From Branchiostoma belcheri (taxonomy: Eukaryota > Chordata > Leptocardii > Amphioxiformes > Branchiostomatidae), in contig NW_017804453.1 of NCBI RefSeq assembly GCF_001625305.1, positions 1,409,068 to 1,473,067 of the forward strand: a stretch of DNA of 64,000 bases, read 5' to 3'. Shown here in pieces: positions 29,301 through 44,300 of this stretch. A program made the translations under genes and the position numbers. Under the pieces are notes generated by a model. That model had not been told where the DNA came from. It saw only the letters and a list, made by a program, of their open reading frames with translations, and ran no database searches. Positions within the stretch are counted from its first letter, which is position 1; every line of letters begins with the position of its first letter.

Positions 29301-32300
29301 CGTCGTCACAACAACTATTGTAGTAAACACAACGGGAAACATCACAACACCAAGGCTTACCATGGGTAATACTAACAGCTAACATCACAACACCAAGTCC
29401 TACTGCGGTAAACACAACAGCAAACCTCACAACACCAAGGCTTACCATGGCTAATACTACAGCAAACCTCACAACACCAAGTCCTACTGCGGTAAACACA
29501 ACAGCAAACCTCACAACACCAAGGCTTGCCATGGCCAATACTACAGCTGACCTCACAACACCTAATCCAAATGTAGTCAACACCACTGCAAACGTCACAA
29601 CACTAAGGCTTACGATGGCCAACACCACAGCAAACCTTACAACACCAAGTATGATTGTGGTAAACACCACTGCTAACCTCACAACACCAACTCCTACTGT
29701 ACTAAACACAACTGTTAATATCACAACGCTAAAACTTACCATGACAAATGCACCAGTCAATGTCACAACGCCTAACCTTACAATTCCAAAAACTACGAAA
29801 AACCTAACAACTCCGGCTGCTCTGATGTCTAGTGTTTTTACTGGTGAGTATCTAAAACTACTTGTTAGATAGAAAAGTATTTTCATGCCCGTTATCCTAG
29901 GTTTACTCACTAATTCCTATGTAATTAATCCTTGTTTCTTTCTTTGACACAACCAGCCATTACCATTGCAAACGTTACAGCTAACCTGACAACTGTCCAG
30001 GTTACCCCTCAACAGTATAGTGAGTATCTTTAGATAAATCTATTTTTGTCATGCAAGACTGTGCAAAATAATATCATGCGGGTAAATTAATATTGTCCGC
30101 TCTGCTATAGATCTTTTACTGATATGAAATTTGTATGCCTTTTTACAATAAATAACCAGACTAAATTCTTAGTACATGTATAATTTGTACTTTGACGACA
30201 ATTTGTTATACAGTCATATGTATATGTTGTTTTAGATGCATTACTGTAATAATACCTAACAGACTAATATTTTCTTTCATTAGCAAACGTAACATCACCA
30301 AGGCCTACCGTGCAAAACGCTACGGCTAACCTTACAACACCACGTTTTGAAAGATTAACAACTACCGCAAACCTCACAACACCAAGTTCTACTGTAGTAA
30401 ACCCAACAACAAACATTACAACTCTAATGCTTACCATGGTCAATACTACAGCAAACCTCACAACACCAGGTCCGATTGTACTAAACACAACTGCAAACAT
30501 CACAACGCTGAGGCTTATGATGGCTAATACTACAGCAAACATCACAACACCAGGTCCTACTGCACTAAATACAACTGCAAACGTCACAACACTAAGGGTT
30601 GCGATGGTCAACACTACAGCAAATACCACTACACCAGTTTCTACTCTATTAAACACAACTTCAAACATCACAACACCGAGGCTCACAATCGCCAATACGA
30701 CAGTAAACCTCACAACACCAAGTCCTGCTGTACTAAACACAACGTCAAGCGTCACAACACTAAGGCTTACCATGGCCAATACTACAGCAAACCTCACAAC
30801 ACCAAGTCCAAATGTAGTAAATACAACTGCAAACATCACAACACCAAGGCTTACGATGGCTAATACTACAGCCAACGCCACAACACCAGTTTCCACAGTG
30901 CTAAACACAACTGCAAATATCACAACACTGAGGCTAACCATGGCCATTACTACAGCTAACCTGACAACACCTAGTCCAAATGTAGTAAACACAACTGCAA
31001 ACATCACAACATTAAGGCTTATCATGTCAAATGCTACAGCTAACCTCACAACACCAAGCCCTATTAGTGTAGTTAACACTACAACAAACCTTACAACACC
31101 AAGTATTATTGTGGTAAACACCACTGCTAACCTCACAACACCAACTCTTACCGTACTAAACACAACTGTTAATATCACAACGCTAAAAATTACCATGGAA
31201 AATACAACAGCCAACGCCACAACACCTAACCTTACCATTCCAAAAACCACGAAAAACTTAACAACTCTGGCTACTACATCTAGTGTTTTTATTGGTGAGT
31301 ATAAAAAACCTTCCGTGCGATTTAACTCACAATGTATTTTTGTCGTCGTCGTTACTTTTTTTGGAGTGAAACATTTACAGGAATCGATTTTCATGGATGC
31401 ATTTTTTTTCTGTTTGTAAGCCAGTAATTATTTTTTTTGTAATGAAATCCTTTTTTTATAAATTGTTCTTTTGTTTCTTTTAAACAGCGAACCTCACCAC
31501 CCTGGACGTTACCAAAGGAAACATCACTGCGAACGTAACATCTGCCCAAAGGACCACCCAACAATATGGTTAGCGAACTTGTTTCATATACGACGTACTT
31601 GCTTTCTTATTTATATTCAGTTTAGTAGTCTTGTGCTTAAGGTTGCTGACTTGTAGGTTCGAATCGCATGTCACAATGTTGTGCCCTCTGGAAAGGCTTA
31701 TTTCCTTAATTGACTCGTGTGAAAATGAGAATCTAGCTTCGTGTCGTCTTGGATTGGACGTAAAGCCGTTCCGTAAAGGTACCGTTTTTTAGGAGAGCCA
31801 TATCTCGCGAACGATAAAGAACCCACTACACTGATACAAAAGACTGAGGATCACTGTTGGTATGTATCAAAACTTACGCAGTCTATTCAACGCTGTGCAA
31901 CGTGTAACTCTGCTGTCCGCGACTTCAAAGGCCCGCTTTTCGGGGGCCGGCTTTATGTTGGGCGGGCGGCCAACCGCAAAGCGATTCAAATCAAGCTACA
32001 TGTACCTCGGTCATATGCAGCCTCGCTCTTTCACCTTGGTTCAACGCAGCATGTACTTAACGCAGCTTTTACCCAATGTGAAAGACGAATGACATTACTG
32101 TTCCTACAAAATGTTTCCGATCTTTAGTGACCACGTTATAGATATAATAACAAATCAGCTGATGAACTAATGTTGTGATGTGTTTAGTTTACGTCTGTCT
32201 TTTCAGCTAACGACTTTCTTTACATGTAACCAATTATCCTTCCCCTCTTAATACCATTACAATTTACTGTCAACTTAATATGCACGCATATTGAGTATTT

Positions 32301-35300
32301 TGTAGTTTTATCTGAAAGATACCAGGCGATCACATGGTATTACAACTGGTGCATGTAATTACTAACCCTAGCCATAAATCTAGCGACTTCAAGTGCAACG
32401 ATGGAAAGAGCCAATATCACTACGCCCAGTGTTTTTACAGGTGAGTAGAATGATTGTTCCATGACATTATACTTGTATTTTCTTGACGCCTCCAATGCCT
32501 TGTCCTCCTATATACAGTCAACATACAGTTTTAGTTTTGCATTTAATGATAAAGTATGAACATGGCAATAACAATATTAATTTAGATGCGCTAGTTCTGT
32601 TAGTAGTTCTGCTTTCTCGTTGTTTAAGCTATAACATCTATGACAGAACAGTGAACCTCCATTTTTTCTTTAAACTATAGCCAACCTCACGACTCCTGCC
32701 TTCACGACCGCAAGCATTACTACTAACTTAACAGCAGCAGTGACCACTCACCAACCTGGTAATAAATCTTTTTCCGTTGTAGACATTTAGTATTTCAATA
32801 TCTTTTTTTCTTGACTAGGCAGTAATTTCCAATTTCAAACCAAAGGTAATGATTATCTATTTGATTTTTTTACTTGGTGTCTAGATACAACGCGTCAATA
32901 TAATTCAGCCTTATGTGTTAATGCGCCCATCATTTTCACCTTAATAGCATCAAAAATACCGCAGAACACTACCGTTCTGGAAGTCACTTACATCATTATA
33001 AGGCTTTTGTCTCAAATTCTTAAAAGTTACTTTTCATGCCCCAAATGATTTAAAGGTTTCATATTTGTATTCTAAACTGTTAGTTACTTACTTCATCATG
33101 ACAACTTCGCCCACGCAGATGCTGTGACAGCAACTGTTTCTCATCCAGTGAGCGTAACACCTTTAGTTACACCTGCAGCACAGACAGGTAACAATATCAC
33201 TTTCTTCCCTCACGCGACAACGCAGTGTTCAAATAGAAATGTAACTATATAAAAGCAGTCGTCCTCAACTAATAGTGAAGAAAAATATCACTTAAGTTAA
33301 AAGAGTATCCGTTGAAATTCCTATGTCAATCGATGCAAAAGCAATATTATTAATTAATGCAGGTATATGTACATTAGTAATATCAGACACATTTTTGTCG
33401 TCCAGAATTGTTATTCTTAAGGGTAATTGACATGTAAAAAAGCAAAGAGCAAAGGGCCAGGGCCAAGGATGCCGGTCTACAATAGCTGATATGCAAGCAA
33501 TATTGTGCATCTGGAAGTTTACAAAGTTAACATGGCCCCAAAGAAAAAACAGCATGTATAGTTGCTGTACAGTATACAGCAAGTAGAGCATCTCAAGCCC
33601 TAATGGCAAGGACAACTGCCAGAGAGGCCATAACAATAATCGTGCTTTTTGTGCTGTTTGTGCTGTTTGAAGGTACCACAGCTGGCCCAACTATGGCTGT
33701 ATTCACCGCCACGGATCTAAAGGTGGTCAAGGTCAGCCAGAGTCAGTATTCCCAGGCCTACCCTGCCACAGTGGACGTCAGCGTTACTCTACAGAAAACA
33801 TCAGGAGACATCGACAGTGACGATATTACCGTAGAAACTCTTAGTGCTGTTATCCTCTTTACCAACAATGGCAACCTAGAAGATGCTACCGTGAAATCGT
33901 CTACTTTTGACACAACCATTTCAGAATACGACCTTGCTTTAATAAAGACCTTTGCAACACAAAAGACATCATTATCGTTGTCAAACCTTAAAGCATCAAA
34001 CGTTGTTATGGACAGCAACTGCACCTTGTATTCACACCTCTGCTTGAACATGACTTCCGCCAATGCTAATGTTCAGTTCGGAACGAATGGCGATACATGC
34101 CTACAGCTAGGGAGTGAACAAGGACAAGCAGGACCTAAGGATTGCAGTTTTAGTGAGTAAAATTTGCATATTGTGTAATGCATCTCAAATATATGCGGAA
34201 CGTACTCAAAGTGATGTGTATAAGATGATGAGTATAAACCAATCTAGAGCACATACAAGATATATGGCATAATTTTGATTTCATTTGACTTACCAAGACC
34301 TCACCTTCGGGATTCAAGACAGTCATATCATTAGGGAGTGGATAGTTATAATATCGATGAAATTGCATTACACCTTAGTTTGAACTGTAACAAATAGACG
34401 CCTCCGTATCTAATTTGTTATGCCTAAGGTCTGACTTGATTTATTTTCCGTGTTTTGCTAGCCATAGGAAGTTGCACTGAAACTTGTGATACAAACGCAG
34501 TGTGTGTAAACCAAGGAAGCAGCTTTCAGTGTGTGTGCAAGTCGGGCTACAGTGGTGATGGTACTTCGTGCACTGGTGAGTGAGATATCTTAATTGACTA
34601 CATTTTTCATGACATTTACCCGAGGCCATTAGTATTCAAATTGTTTCGGGCACTTTCGTAAGTACGCGGATTGTGTTTTCAGGATCGTACAGAAATACAA
34701 ATACTTCCAAATATTTCCAACCTATTTAATTTTTTCACATATTCGTATTTTCCTTCAATCTGTTACCTTACTTTTAATCCTATTTTATGTTTGTGACTTT
34801 AAAGATGTAAATGAATGCAAAGGATCAGTCTGCACAAGTGATGAAAACGCCAACTGTGTGAATTCGGTGGGAAGTTTCTCTTGCGTGTGCAAAGCTGGAT
34901 TCCATAAGGACAACGGAGCATGTGTTGGTACGAAATAATGTTGTTGACGGTATTTCGGCATTCATGAAATTGTATACGAACTTCCTTGCTAGGCGAGTAA
35001 TATGTTGGAAATAAATCAATGGTATATTTCATAGTTTCTCCACACAGTGCTGGACAGTTAACAGTGGAAGTTGCAGGTATATAGGTGTGCCACATGTCAT
35101 TTGCTGGAAAAAACGGACGATCAAACTAAGGCTTTTGTAACAGTACATCCGACTTTGTCATCCTACCCCTGTTTGTGAATGTCAAACAATCTTGCTAAAA
35201 ATGAATCATCACACTTTCAGCGAGCGACCGATTCAGGGTGGAGTTTTTGTACGCTTCCTTGAACTACGTGGCGAAATTGGCTGACACGTCATCTACTATC

Positions 35301-38300
35301 TACGTCACGTACGCACGGACCTATCAAGTAGAGGTAACAACATATTCAGATCTCCGCCTTACCAATGCAAACGATAGCATGGCATGCTATACTTTACTTA
35401 GACCTACTATTCACGTATGCATCATCATAATCGTTCAATAGGTTCATGCATCTTCGCTGAAGATTATTGTATTGTGGGATGTGCCTCAAAACATACACTT
35501 TATTCTATTTATTAACAACATTTCGATGACAACGCCAATCTATTTGTAATTGCCCCAGACAAAGTGCGCTAAAGGAATTTCTTGTGAGCTAGTCTTAGGA
35601 GATGGTGAATCATTATATTAAAATCACATCACAAATACATAAACAACTAACCAACGTGTTTCCTTCTGTACAGACAATCCATCTGTATCTGTTAGTGGGA
35701 CTTAGAACCGCCTTCCTTTCCATCTCCGACATAACCTTCCGCAGTGGCAGTTTATACGGCGGTCACACTCTGGAGACCAGGGAGAACGCCACCACCGTGG
35801 CTCAGGTGAACTCCCTGCTGCAGGCTGCAGTCGGCACTACAAATCTCTTCACGAACGTTACAGTTCAAGGTTGGTGACTTCAAGTTGTGCTGACCGTTGA
35901 TTTATGAGTAATTCTAGTGAAGTGAAAATAAACGTTTATTTCATATCTGCAGGTACGAATAAAGCAATGAATACAAGGTTCTAGATCGTGTTAGTCGTAG
36001 ATCCGCAATAGCGGCCATGCATGCTTAGCATACACAGTAGCAGTAGAGAATCAAGTAGCATAAAACTTTGTGTTCAAGTTTGTGAGCTTCCTCATGGAAA
36101 TCCTACCGATACATTAGACTTATCTGGCCACAAGGAACAGGAGATAAACGATCTCTTGGAAAGGCGTTTCTTCAGTCTCTCATTGTTTCCCCTCCTCATT
36201 TCCTCTATTTCTACAGATTATGACGAATGCAGTAATGACAGCCGTAACGACTGTTTCCAGCACAGTGAGTGTGTGAACACCCCTGGCAGCTACACGTGTT
36301 CCTGTCCGACAGGCTTCTTAGATCAAAACTTGTCACGTCCCGGCAGGGTCTGTGGCGGTGAGCATTATTCCTTTTGAAGTTAATAATTGGCTAATTCCTA
36401 AACAAGAAAAATATGCACTATTAATATCCTTCTTACATTGTTACCAAATTAAAGCAAATTTCTATGTATCAAAATTATTACAAAACGTTTAGGCAATAAT
36501 ATACTATATACATCATCGTTGTTAAAAACCCATTTCTAACCAACCAATATTTACCTCCCTAGCAAACCTAACGTCTCCGTCTCCAAAGCCTACTATGGAA
36601 AATACAACGGTTAACCTTACAACACCAAGTCCAGTAGTAAACACAACGGCAAACATCAGAACATCAAAGCTTACAATGGCCAATATTACAGCAAACCTCA
36701 CAACACCAAGGCTTACCATGGCTAACACTACAGCATACCTCACATCACCAAGTCTCACCATGGCCAATACTACAGCAAACCTCACAACACCAAGTCCTAC
36801 TGCGGTAAACACAACGGCAAACCTCACAACACCAAGGCTTACCATGGCCAATACTACAGCAAACCTCACAACACCAAGGTTTACCATGGCCAATACTACA
36901 GCAAACCTCCACAACACTAAGGTCTTACCATAGCTAATACTACAGCAGACCTCACAACACCAAGTCCTACTGCGGTAAACACAACGGCAAACCTCGCAAC
37001 ACTAAGGCTTACCATGGCTAATACTACAGCAAACCTCACAACACCAAGTCCTTCTGCGGTAAACACAACGGCAAACCTCACAACACTAAGGCTTACCATG
37101 GCTAATACTACAGCAAACCTCACGACACCACGTCCTACTGCGGTAAACACAACGGTAAACGTCACAACACCACGTCATGCCATGGCCAATACTACAGCAA
37201 ACCTCACAACACCAAGTCCGACTGCGGTAAACCCAACGGCAAACCTCACAACACTAAGGCTTACCATGGCTAATACTACAGCAAACCTCACAACACCAAG
37301 GCTTACCATGGCTAATACTACAGCAAACCTCACAACACCAAGGCTTACCATGGCTAATACTACAGCAAACCTCACAACACCAAGTCCTACTGCGGTAAAC
37401 ACAACGGCAAACCTCACAACACTAAGGCTTACCATGGCTAATACTACAGCAAACCTCACGACACCACCTCCTACTGCGGTAAACACAACGGCAAACCTCA
37501 CAACACTAAGGCTTACCATGGCTAATACTACGGCAAACCTCACAACACCACGTCCTACTGCGGTAAACGACAACGGCAAACCTCACAACACCAAGGCTTA
37601 CCATGGCCAATACTACAGCAAACCTCACAACACCAAGGTTTACCATGGCTAATACTACAGCAAACCTCACAACACCACGTCCTACTGCGGTAAACACAAC
37701 GGTAAACGTCACAACACCACGTCATACTGCGGTAAACACAATGGCTTACCTCACAACACTAAGGCTTACCATGGCCAACACTACAGAAACCTCACAACAC
37801 CAAGTTTTACCATTGCCAATACAACAGCAAACCTCACGACACCACGTCCTACTGCGGTAAACACAACGGCTAAACATCACAACACCAAGGCTTACCATGG
37901 CCAATACTACAGCAACCTCACAACACCAAATACTACTGCGGCAAACACAACAGCAAACATCACAACACCAAGGCTTACCATGGCCAATACTACCGCGAAC
38001 CTCACAACACCAAGTCCGACTATAGTAAACATAACTTCAAACATCACAACACCAAGGCTTACCATGGCCAATACTACAGCAAACCTCACAACACCAAGTT
38101 CTACTGCGGTAAACACAACGGCAAATGTCACAACACTAAGGCTTACCATGGCTAATACTACAGCGAACCTTACAATACCAAGGCTTACTATAGCCAATAC
38201 TAAAGCAAATCTCACAACACTAAGTCCTACTGTAGTAAACAAAACTGAAAACGCCACAACGCTAAAGCTTACAATAGCCAATACTACAGCTAACCTAACA

Positions 38301-41300
38301 GCATCAAGCCCTACTGTCATGGTGGTAAACACCACAGCAAACGCTACAACATGGACGCTTACTTCAGACAACACTACCGTCAACTTCACAACATCAAGTA
38401 CTACTGTCCAAAACACAGCAATCGAGGTCACATCACCCATCCTCCCCATCACAAATACAACTATAAATATAGCGACGTCAGGCACAACGTTGGAAGGAAA
38501 GAATATGACTACTTCTGGTTTTTATGCAACCACAGGTGAGAGTGAATCGAATGTTTGAGTATATAGAATGATGCCTGTCTGAAATTTGTTTTGTTGAAAT
38601 ATCCGCTGGACTTGTTTGTATTGCCTATTCGACAATCCCTGTCAACGCGTGACAGATCACTTTTGTACAGTACGTACAAGCTAGCGCTGCGCAAGACCAG
38701 ACTCTTAGGTTTACCCCGGGAAGGACCCCTACTCTTTTCCACACGTGCGGTGCGTTCTTTAGAGAGTTAGAGGTGTGGCTTTCCTAAAATACGGAACCTC
38801 CGGCTTTACGTCTCACCAGAGGGGACGTCTCGGAACGAAGCTGTGAAGACCAGACTGTATAGTAAGGTTTGATCTTTTACCTCGGGTTGGACCCCTACTC
38901 TTTTCCACAAGTGCGGTGCGTTCTTTATTTTGCTCGAGGTGCGACTTTCCTTAAATACGGCACTTTCTTCTTCCCTTCCAAGCAAGAGGACGTCTTGACA
39001 CGAAGTTAGGTACTTGATTTTACTGAGCAGAGTAAAAAAAATAGTTGTGAAGTGCCTTTCCAAAGAACACAACATTGTGGCCTGAATATGACATTGTGTC
39101 CTTAACCATAGCATGGCGTCTAAAACAAGTAACTGAAACTTCACCTTACTCGGCATTACGGATTCCATGACCCTAGAGGTCATTTTGTACAACGCTTTGT
39201 ATGGTATTCTCGGACATTTGTCTTTAGAGCCAAATGATAGCCATTTTAATTTCAATCCATTAATCTTTAGAAAGTGTATATTCTTTCATTTGCTCATTGT
39301 GCACATTTGTTCATTATTTTACATAACACCCTAACCAAAAATGTATGCCTCCGCCCAATAACATAGATGATGTGTCAACCACTGGTTCTGTTCCAGTGAG
39401 TGTAACACCTTTAGTAACACCTGTATCACAAACAGGTAGGAATGCTACTTTCCTTGTTTACTCATAAACACGGTTTCTGTATCGGACTTTACACACTAAT
39501 GGAAGATACATAGCCAAAGCCCTGTTTTGTACATTGCATCCAATTATCTACACAAGTGTGCAGCCGACATTATGTATGCCTTTTGATCGTTTGCTCCAAC
39601 CATAACAATTCAATACGAAAGACAATGCAGTAATACTAAATAGAATATTCTTCAATCAGTGACTGTTTTTGAAAGGAAGAAACACGTACCTCCAAATTTT
39701 CGATGTTGACTAAGCGGTAAATCTGCGGTATGAATGGGAGATTTGCATTTAAGGTCGTTACAGCAACCATACATTTTGGTGCCGTCGGCTTTGTTTACAG
39801 GTACCATAACTGTTACAACGGTGCCTGTGGCAGTTGATACCACGAAAGTTATACCCATTTCATCAGCGGCAGTGACAACTCAAATCCCTCAAACACCAGG
39901 TACGTGTAACCGGGTGGTGGAAATGATCGTTGAGAATCTCTACTGGCCCTGCACTCATTTGGAACACCTTTAAGCATATTCAAAATTTGCTTAGCATTGA
40001 TGGAAGCTAGTTTGACTATCTGATTAGAAACTATCATGGTAGTATGTTGATGCTTGATACTTTACTGGGATGTCCATTACTTGCAAAAGCGACTGCAAAA
40101 GAAACTAGTCTTCCTGGATTAAAAAAAAAAAAACTTACGTTACATATACTACACAATCATATAAAAGCGACAACATACACTGCTATACAACATGAATAAA
40201 AGAATGATTACTTATAATACATTGATATGCACAGTGGTGATGGTATTTCGTGCACTGGTGAGTGGAAAGCCTAACCCGCTACATCGGACGTCAGTGTCAT
40301 ATGTAATTATCGTATTCGTATACACTAATCAAGAAGATGCACTGTTTCAATGATTGGACAAATGCATCTTCCAGTAATATAGCGTATCTTTTATTGACAA
40401 CCTACATGTAACACATCTTTGCATTCATTATCCATTGACAGTCTTCAGCGCCACGAATCTAAAAATGACGAAGGTCAGCCAGAGCCAGTATTCCGAAGCC
40501 TACCCCGCTACAGTGGACGTTAGCGTCACTCTACAGAAATCAGCAGGAAACATCAGCAGTGATGATTTTACTGAAGAAACTCTGAGTGCTGTTATCCTCT
40601 TTACCAATAATGGCAACCTAGAAGATGCTACCGTCAGGTCATCCACTTTTGGCGTAACAATTTCAGAATACGACATTGCTTTCTTAAAGACCTACGCAGG
40701 ACAAAGAACATCATTGACGTTGACGGATCTTAAAGCATCAAACGTTGCTGTGGACAACAACTGCGCCTTGTATACACACCTATGTTTGAATGTCACTTCT
40801 ACTAATGAGAATGTCCGTTTTGGAACGAGTGGGGATACATGTCTAGAGCTGGGAAGTGGAGAAGGACAAGCAGGACCTAAAAATTGCAGTTTGGGTGAGT
40901 AATGTATGATCGATAGGATTGTAATACATCTCAAATGTATTAAAGAGCATGATTGAAGTGGAATTAGATTGTGCGTTGAATTGAATTGAATTGCCAACAT
41001 AGCAAGATGTAAGTTGTTTTTCCATTTTACATTTCTGGACTATGGTGAATTGACTGGCTTTATTATTTGCTCATGTTTTACTAGCCATAGGAAGCTGCAC
41101 TGAAACTTGTGACACAAACGCAGTGTGCATAAACCAAGGAAGCAGCTCTCAGTGTGTGTGCAAGTCGGGCTACAGTGGTGATGGTACTTCGTGCACTGGT
41201 GAGTGGGATTTCTAGATACATTACATATATTGGCATTTGTTGTAAGTCGTTGATATCTATTGTGCTTAAGGTATTTTTGTAAGTACGTTGATCGTGTTTT

Positions 41301-44300
41301 AAGACCGTATGCAGTTCTAAGCATAGATATACTTTTATCGTTTTAAATGTTTACATAAATTTTCTATGTACAATTTAACTTTGTCTTCGCCAATGTCTAA
41401 TTTTCTAATCAAAATGTATTGCACCTGATTTTTAAAGATGTAAATGAGTGCGAAAGTACAAGTGCAGCCTGCTCAAGTGATGAAAACGCCAACTGTGTGA
41501 ATTCAGTGGGAAGTTTCTCTTGCGTGTGCAAAACTGGATACCACGAGGACAACGGAACCTGTCTTGGTACGTCATGGTTTAGGCGACATTCATGGAATAG
41601 GATATGAGATCACAGTCAGTTCTGGATACTTATAAGATGATGAACCTTTAATGATGAACCTTTCTACAAAGTGCCGAGGTTATATACATATGCAGATATA
41701 GTTATAAATGCATTAAGTTAGAAAAGCCCAAACAGTTATAATGGCCAAATCATTAAAACTAACTACAATTTTTCGTTGCAGCCTATGAGTATAAATAAAC
41801 ATTCTATACAGTAAAATTTTGCAAATAACAATTACCTACTTATTAATCAAACATCACACTTTCAGAGAGCGACCGGTTCAATGTGGAGTTTCAGTACACT
41901 ACCTTAAACTACGTAGTTGAATTGGCCAACAAGTCATCTACTATCTACGTGACGTACGCACGGAACTACGAAATCGAGGTACTAATAATTACATCTTTTT
42001 CCAACTGATCAGGTCTAGCGCCTGTTAGTTTTAGCTGGATGTCTTTTCGATTCATGATGACCAACGTTATCACCAACATTTATCCATTCATAATGCGGCA
42101 ATATTCTATAAGATTGACTTCCTTCTGAAGTTCAATGCGCGTTATATGTTCTAGACGTATGAGCTGACGCAGCTTAAAAAGTTTTAAGTAGAATCAATTG
42201 ATCAACTTGTTTCCTTTTACACAGGCAATCCATCTGTATCTGTTAGTGGGGCTTAGCTCTGACTTCCTCTCCATCTCTAACATCACCTTCCGGAATGGCA
42301 GTTTGTACGGCAGTCACACTCTGGAGACCAAAAAGGGCACCACAACCGCCGCTCAGGTCAAATCAAAGCTTGAAGCTGTAGTCAGTACCACGAAGCTCTT
42401 CACGAACGTCACAGCTCAAGGTCGGTGACAGCTGTGTTCTATTGTAGACAAAACATGCAATTCTATTGTGTACGCAAAAATAAATGAATGGTTCTTGTCA
42501 TCAATGGTAGATCCTCACTGGTAGTCTTGCTAGTCTTCCTTGAGTTTGACCATCTACATATGTCGACAGAAAGCTTCCAAAGTATAAGGGAAATTCTCTG
42601 CAGGATTGATATACCAGCAGGGAAATAGTAAAAGCGGATGAAAAAATTATTTGAGTAAAGTAACGTCCTCTTGCTTGGAAATATGTCACAAGCATCATGA
42701 TCTTCCACTCTTTTTCTTTCAGAGTCTCACTTGTTTTTCGTTCCTTGTTCTTTTCTTTGCAGATTATGACGAATGTAGTGATGAGAGCCGTAACGACTGT
42801 TTCCAGCACAGTGAGTGTGTGAACACCCCTGGCAGCTACACGTGTTCCTGCCCGACAGGCTTCATAGATCGGAACTTGTCACGTCCCGGCAGGGTCTGTG
42901 GCGGTGAGCATCATTCCAATCATTTATCAAAAAATGTTTGGAGGCTATTATGTAACATTTGACGCAATGCAATAGTTGCTAACACTGCGTACATTTTGTA
43001 TATGATCCAATTTGTTACATTGCTGTTTCAATAATTACTACTCGCCTGTTGCTACAATATTGTATTTGATCAAGTGTTCTTACTATATACCTAGCCTGAC
43101 TGAACCTCGCTTTTCCCCGGCTTCCTGATCAGTCCGCTACCTTTGGCCCCGAAAAAAAATTGAACAATAATGGACAATATTGAATATACGTGTTTCGACC
43201 TAAATAGGAAATCACATGTCTCTACTTTTCCTATTCCAGCTGATCGGTTTTTCATCGCTGTTGGTGCGATAGGGGGAGCCCTGTTCCTCTTCATCTTGCT
43301 CCTATGTGCGCTGCAGGGGTCCAAGAAACCCACTCACACGTCTACGGCAAAGGTGTGCTTAGCTTACCGTATATCCATACGTTATAGCTACCGTTGTAAT
43401 GTTATATGAGCACAAAAATGAAAATGCATTGTTTTACAACATTCGTTTATGCAAGTAAAAAGTTTTCCCCCTTTTTCTAGATGCATGTTGTGTCTGTCAA
43501 ACCCGAGCTATGGCCAGAATTCCTTTAAACATGAGCCTCCTTCCGCTATGTATATGTTACAATGTATACGTTGTTGGTACTAGTCTTTTTATCGCTGAAT
43601 ATTTTTGGCCATATTTCACAGATGAGCTTCTCGGCCAAAACTGAGCAGCATGGGCCGATACCAGTGAAGTGGCGCAGAGTTGACCGACTGAACAAGGCTA
43701 CACAGGTCAATATTACATCTTGATGTACTTTATTGTAAATCACGAGTTTTATTGATCATGACGTGTTCACGACAACTATATACTTACCACCAAAAGCTTG
43801 CATATGACTGTACACAATGAAATTCATTGAACTAACTCTAGTAGAAAGGTGGGTGAAGTTTATGCAACACTGTGAGTACTGTTGAGTTCCATATTGGATC
43901 TGGATGTATTTCAGATGAGTGGTTTTACCTCGGGTGGACTCGTGTGGGCCCAGGATGCTGGGAAGACCTTGTGGTGGCCGGCCCGCATCGTCTCCACCGT
44001 GAACGGTGCAAGCGCCCTCTGGGTTCGTTGGTACGGCAGTGGACTGTACTCCAAGGTATGTATTGTCACCATGGGTGCGGGTTTCCATCATTGGGTTGTG
44101 ATAGATAGATGAATATATAGCTGAACACCAAAGTATCACAGACCGTGACTATAATGTCTAAGTGACATTTTGTTTGCCGTTGCACCAAGAAGCACTCAAA
44201 GAAGCGCTTTAAGTGTTTAACCTACCATATATTCTATGCTTAACAACATTTTACTGTCGAAATGAAACTGTCAGCGACACTCATAGAAGATTCTGTGTTC

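Noticed and set aside
31640..31700. tRNA gene (B-box-like GGTTCGAATC)
   Set aside because: No cloverleaf, no A box at proper spacing; the downstream body looks like a SINE.
36600..38400. Regular repeats considered as a CRISPR array
   Set aside because: Repeats are contiguous 42-bp coding units without unique spacers, in a eukaryotic exon.
27493..38485. Long reverse-strand ORFs across the mucin repeats (Val/Phe/Ala-rich, up to 376 codons)
   Set aside because: They are the antisense reading of a repeat whose period is a multiple of three. No splice or family support, and the plus-strand exons fit the gene.
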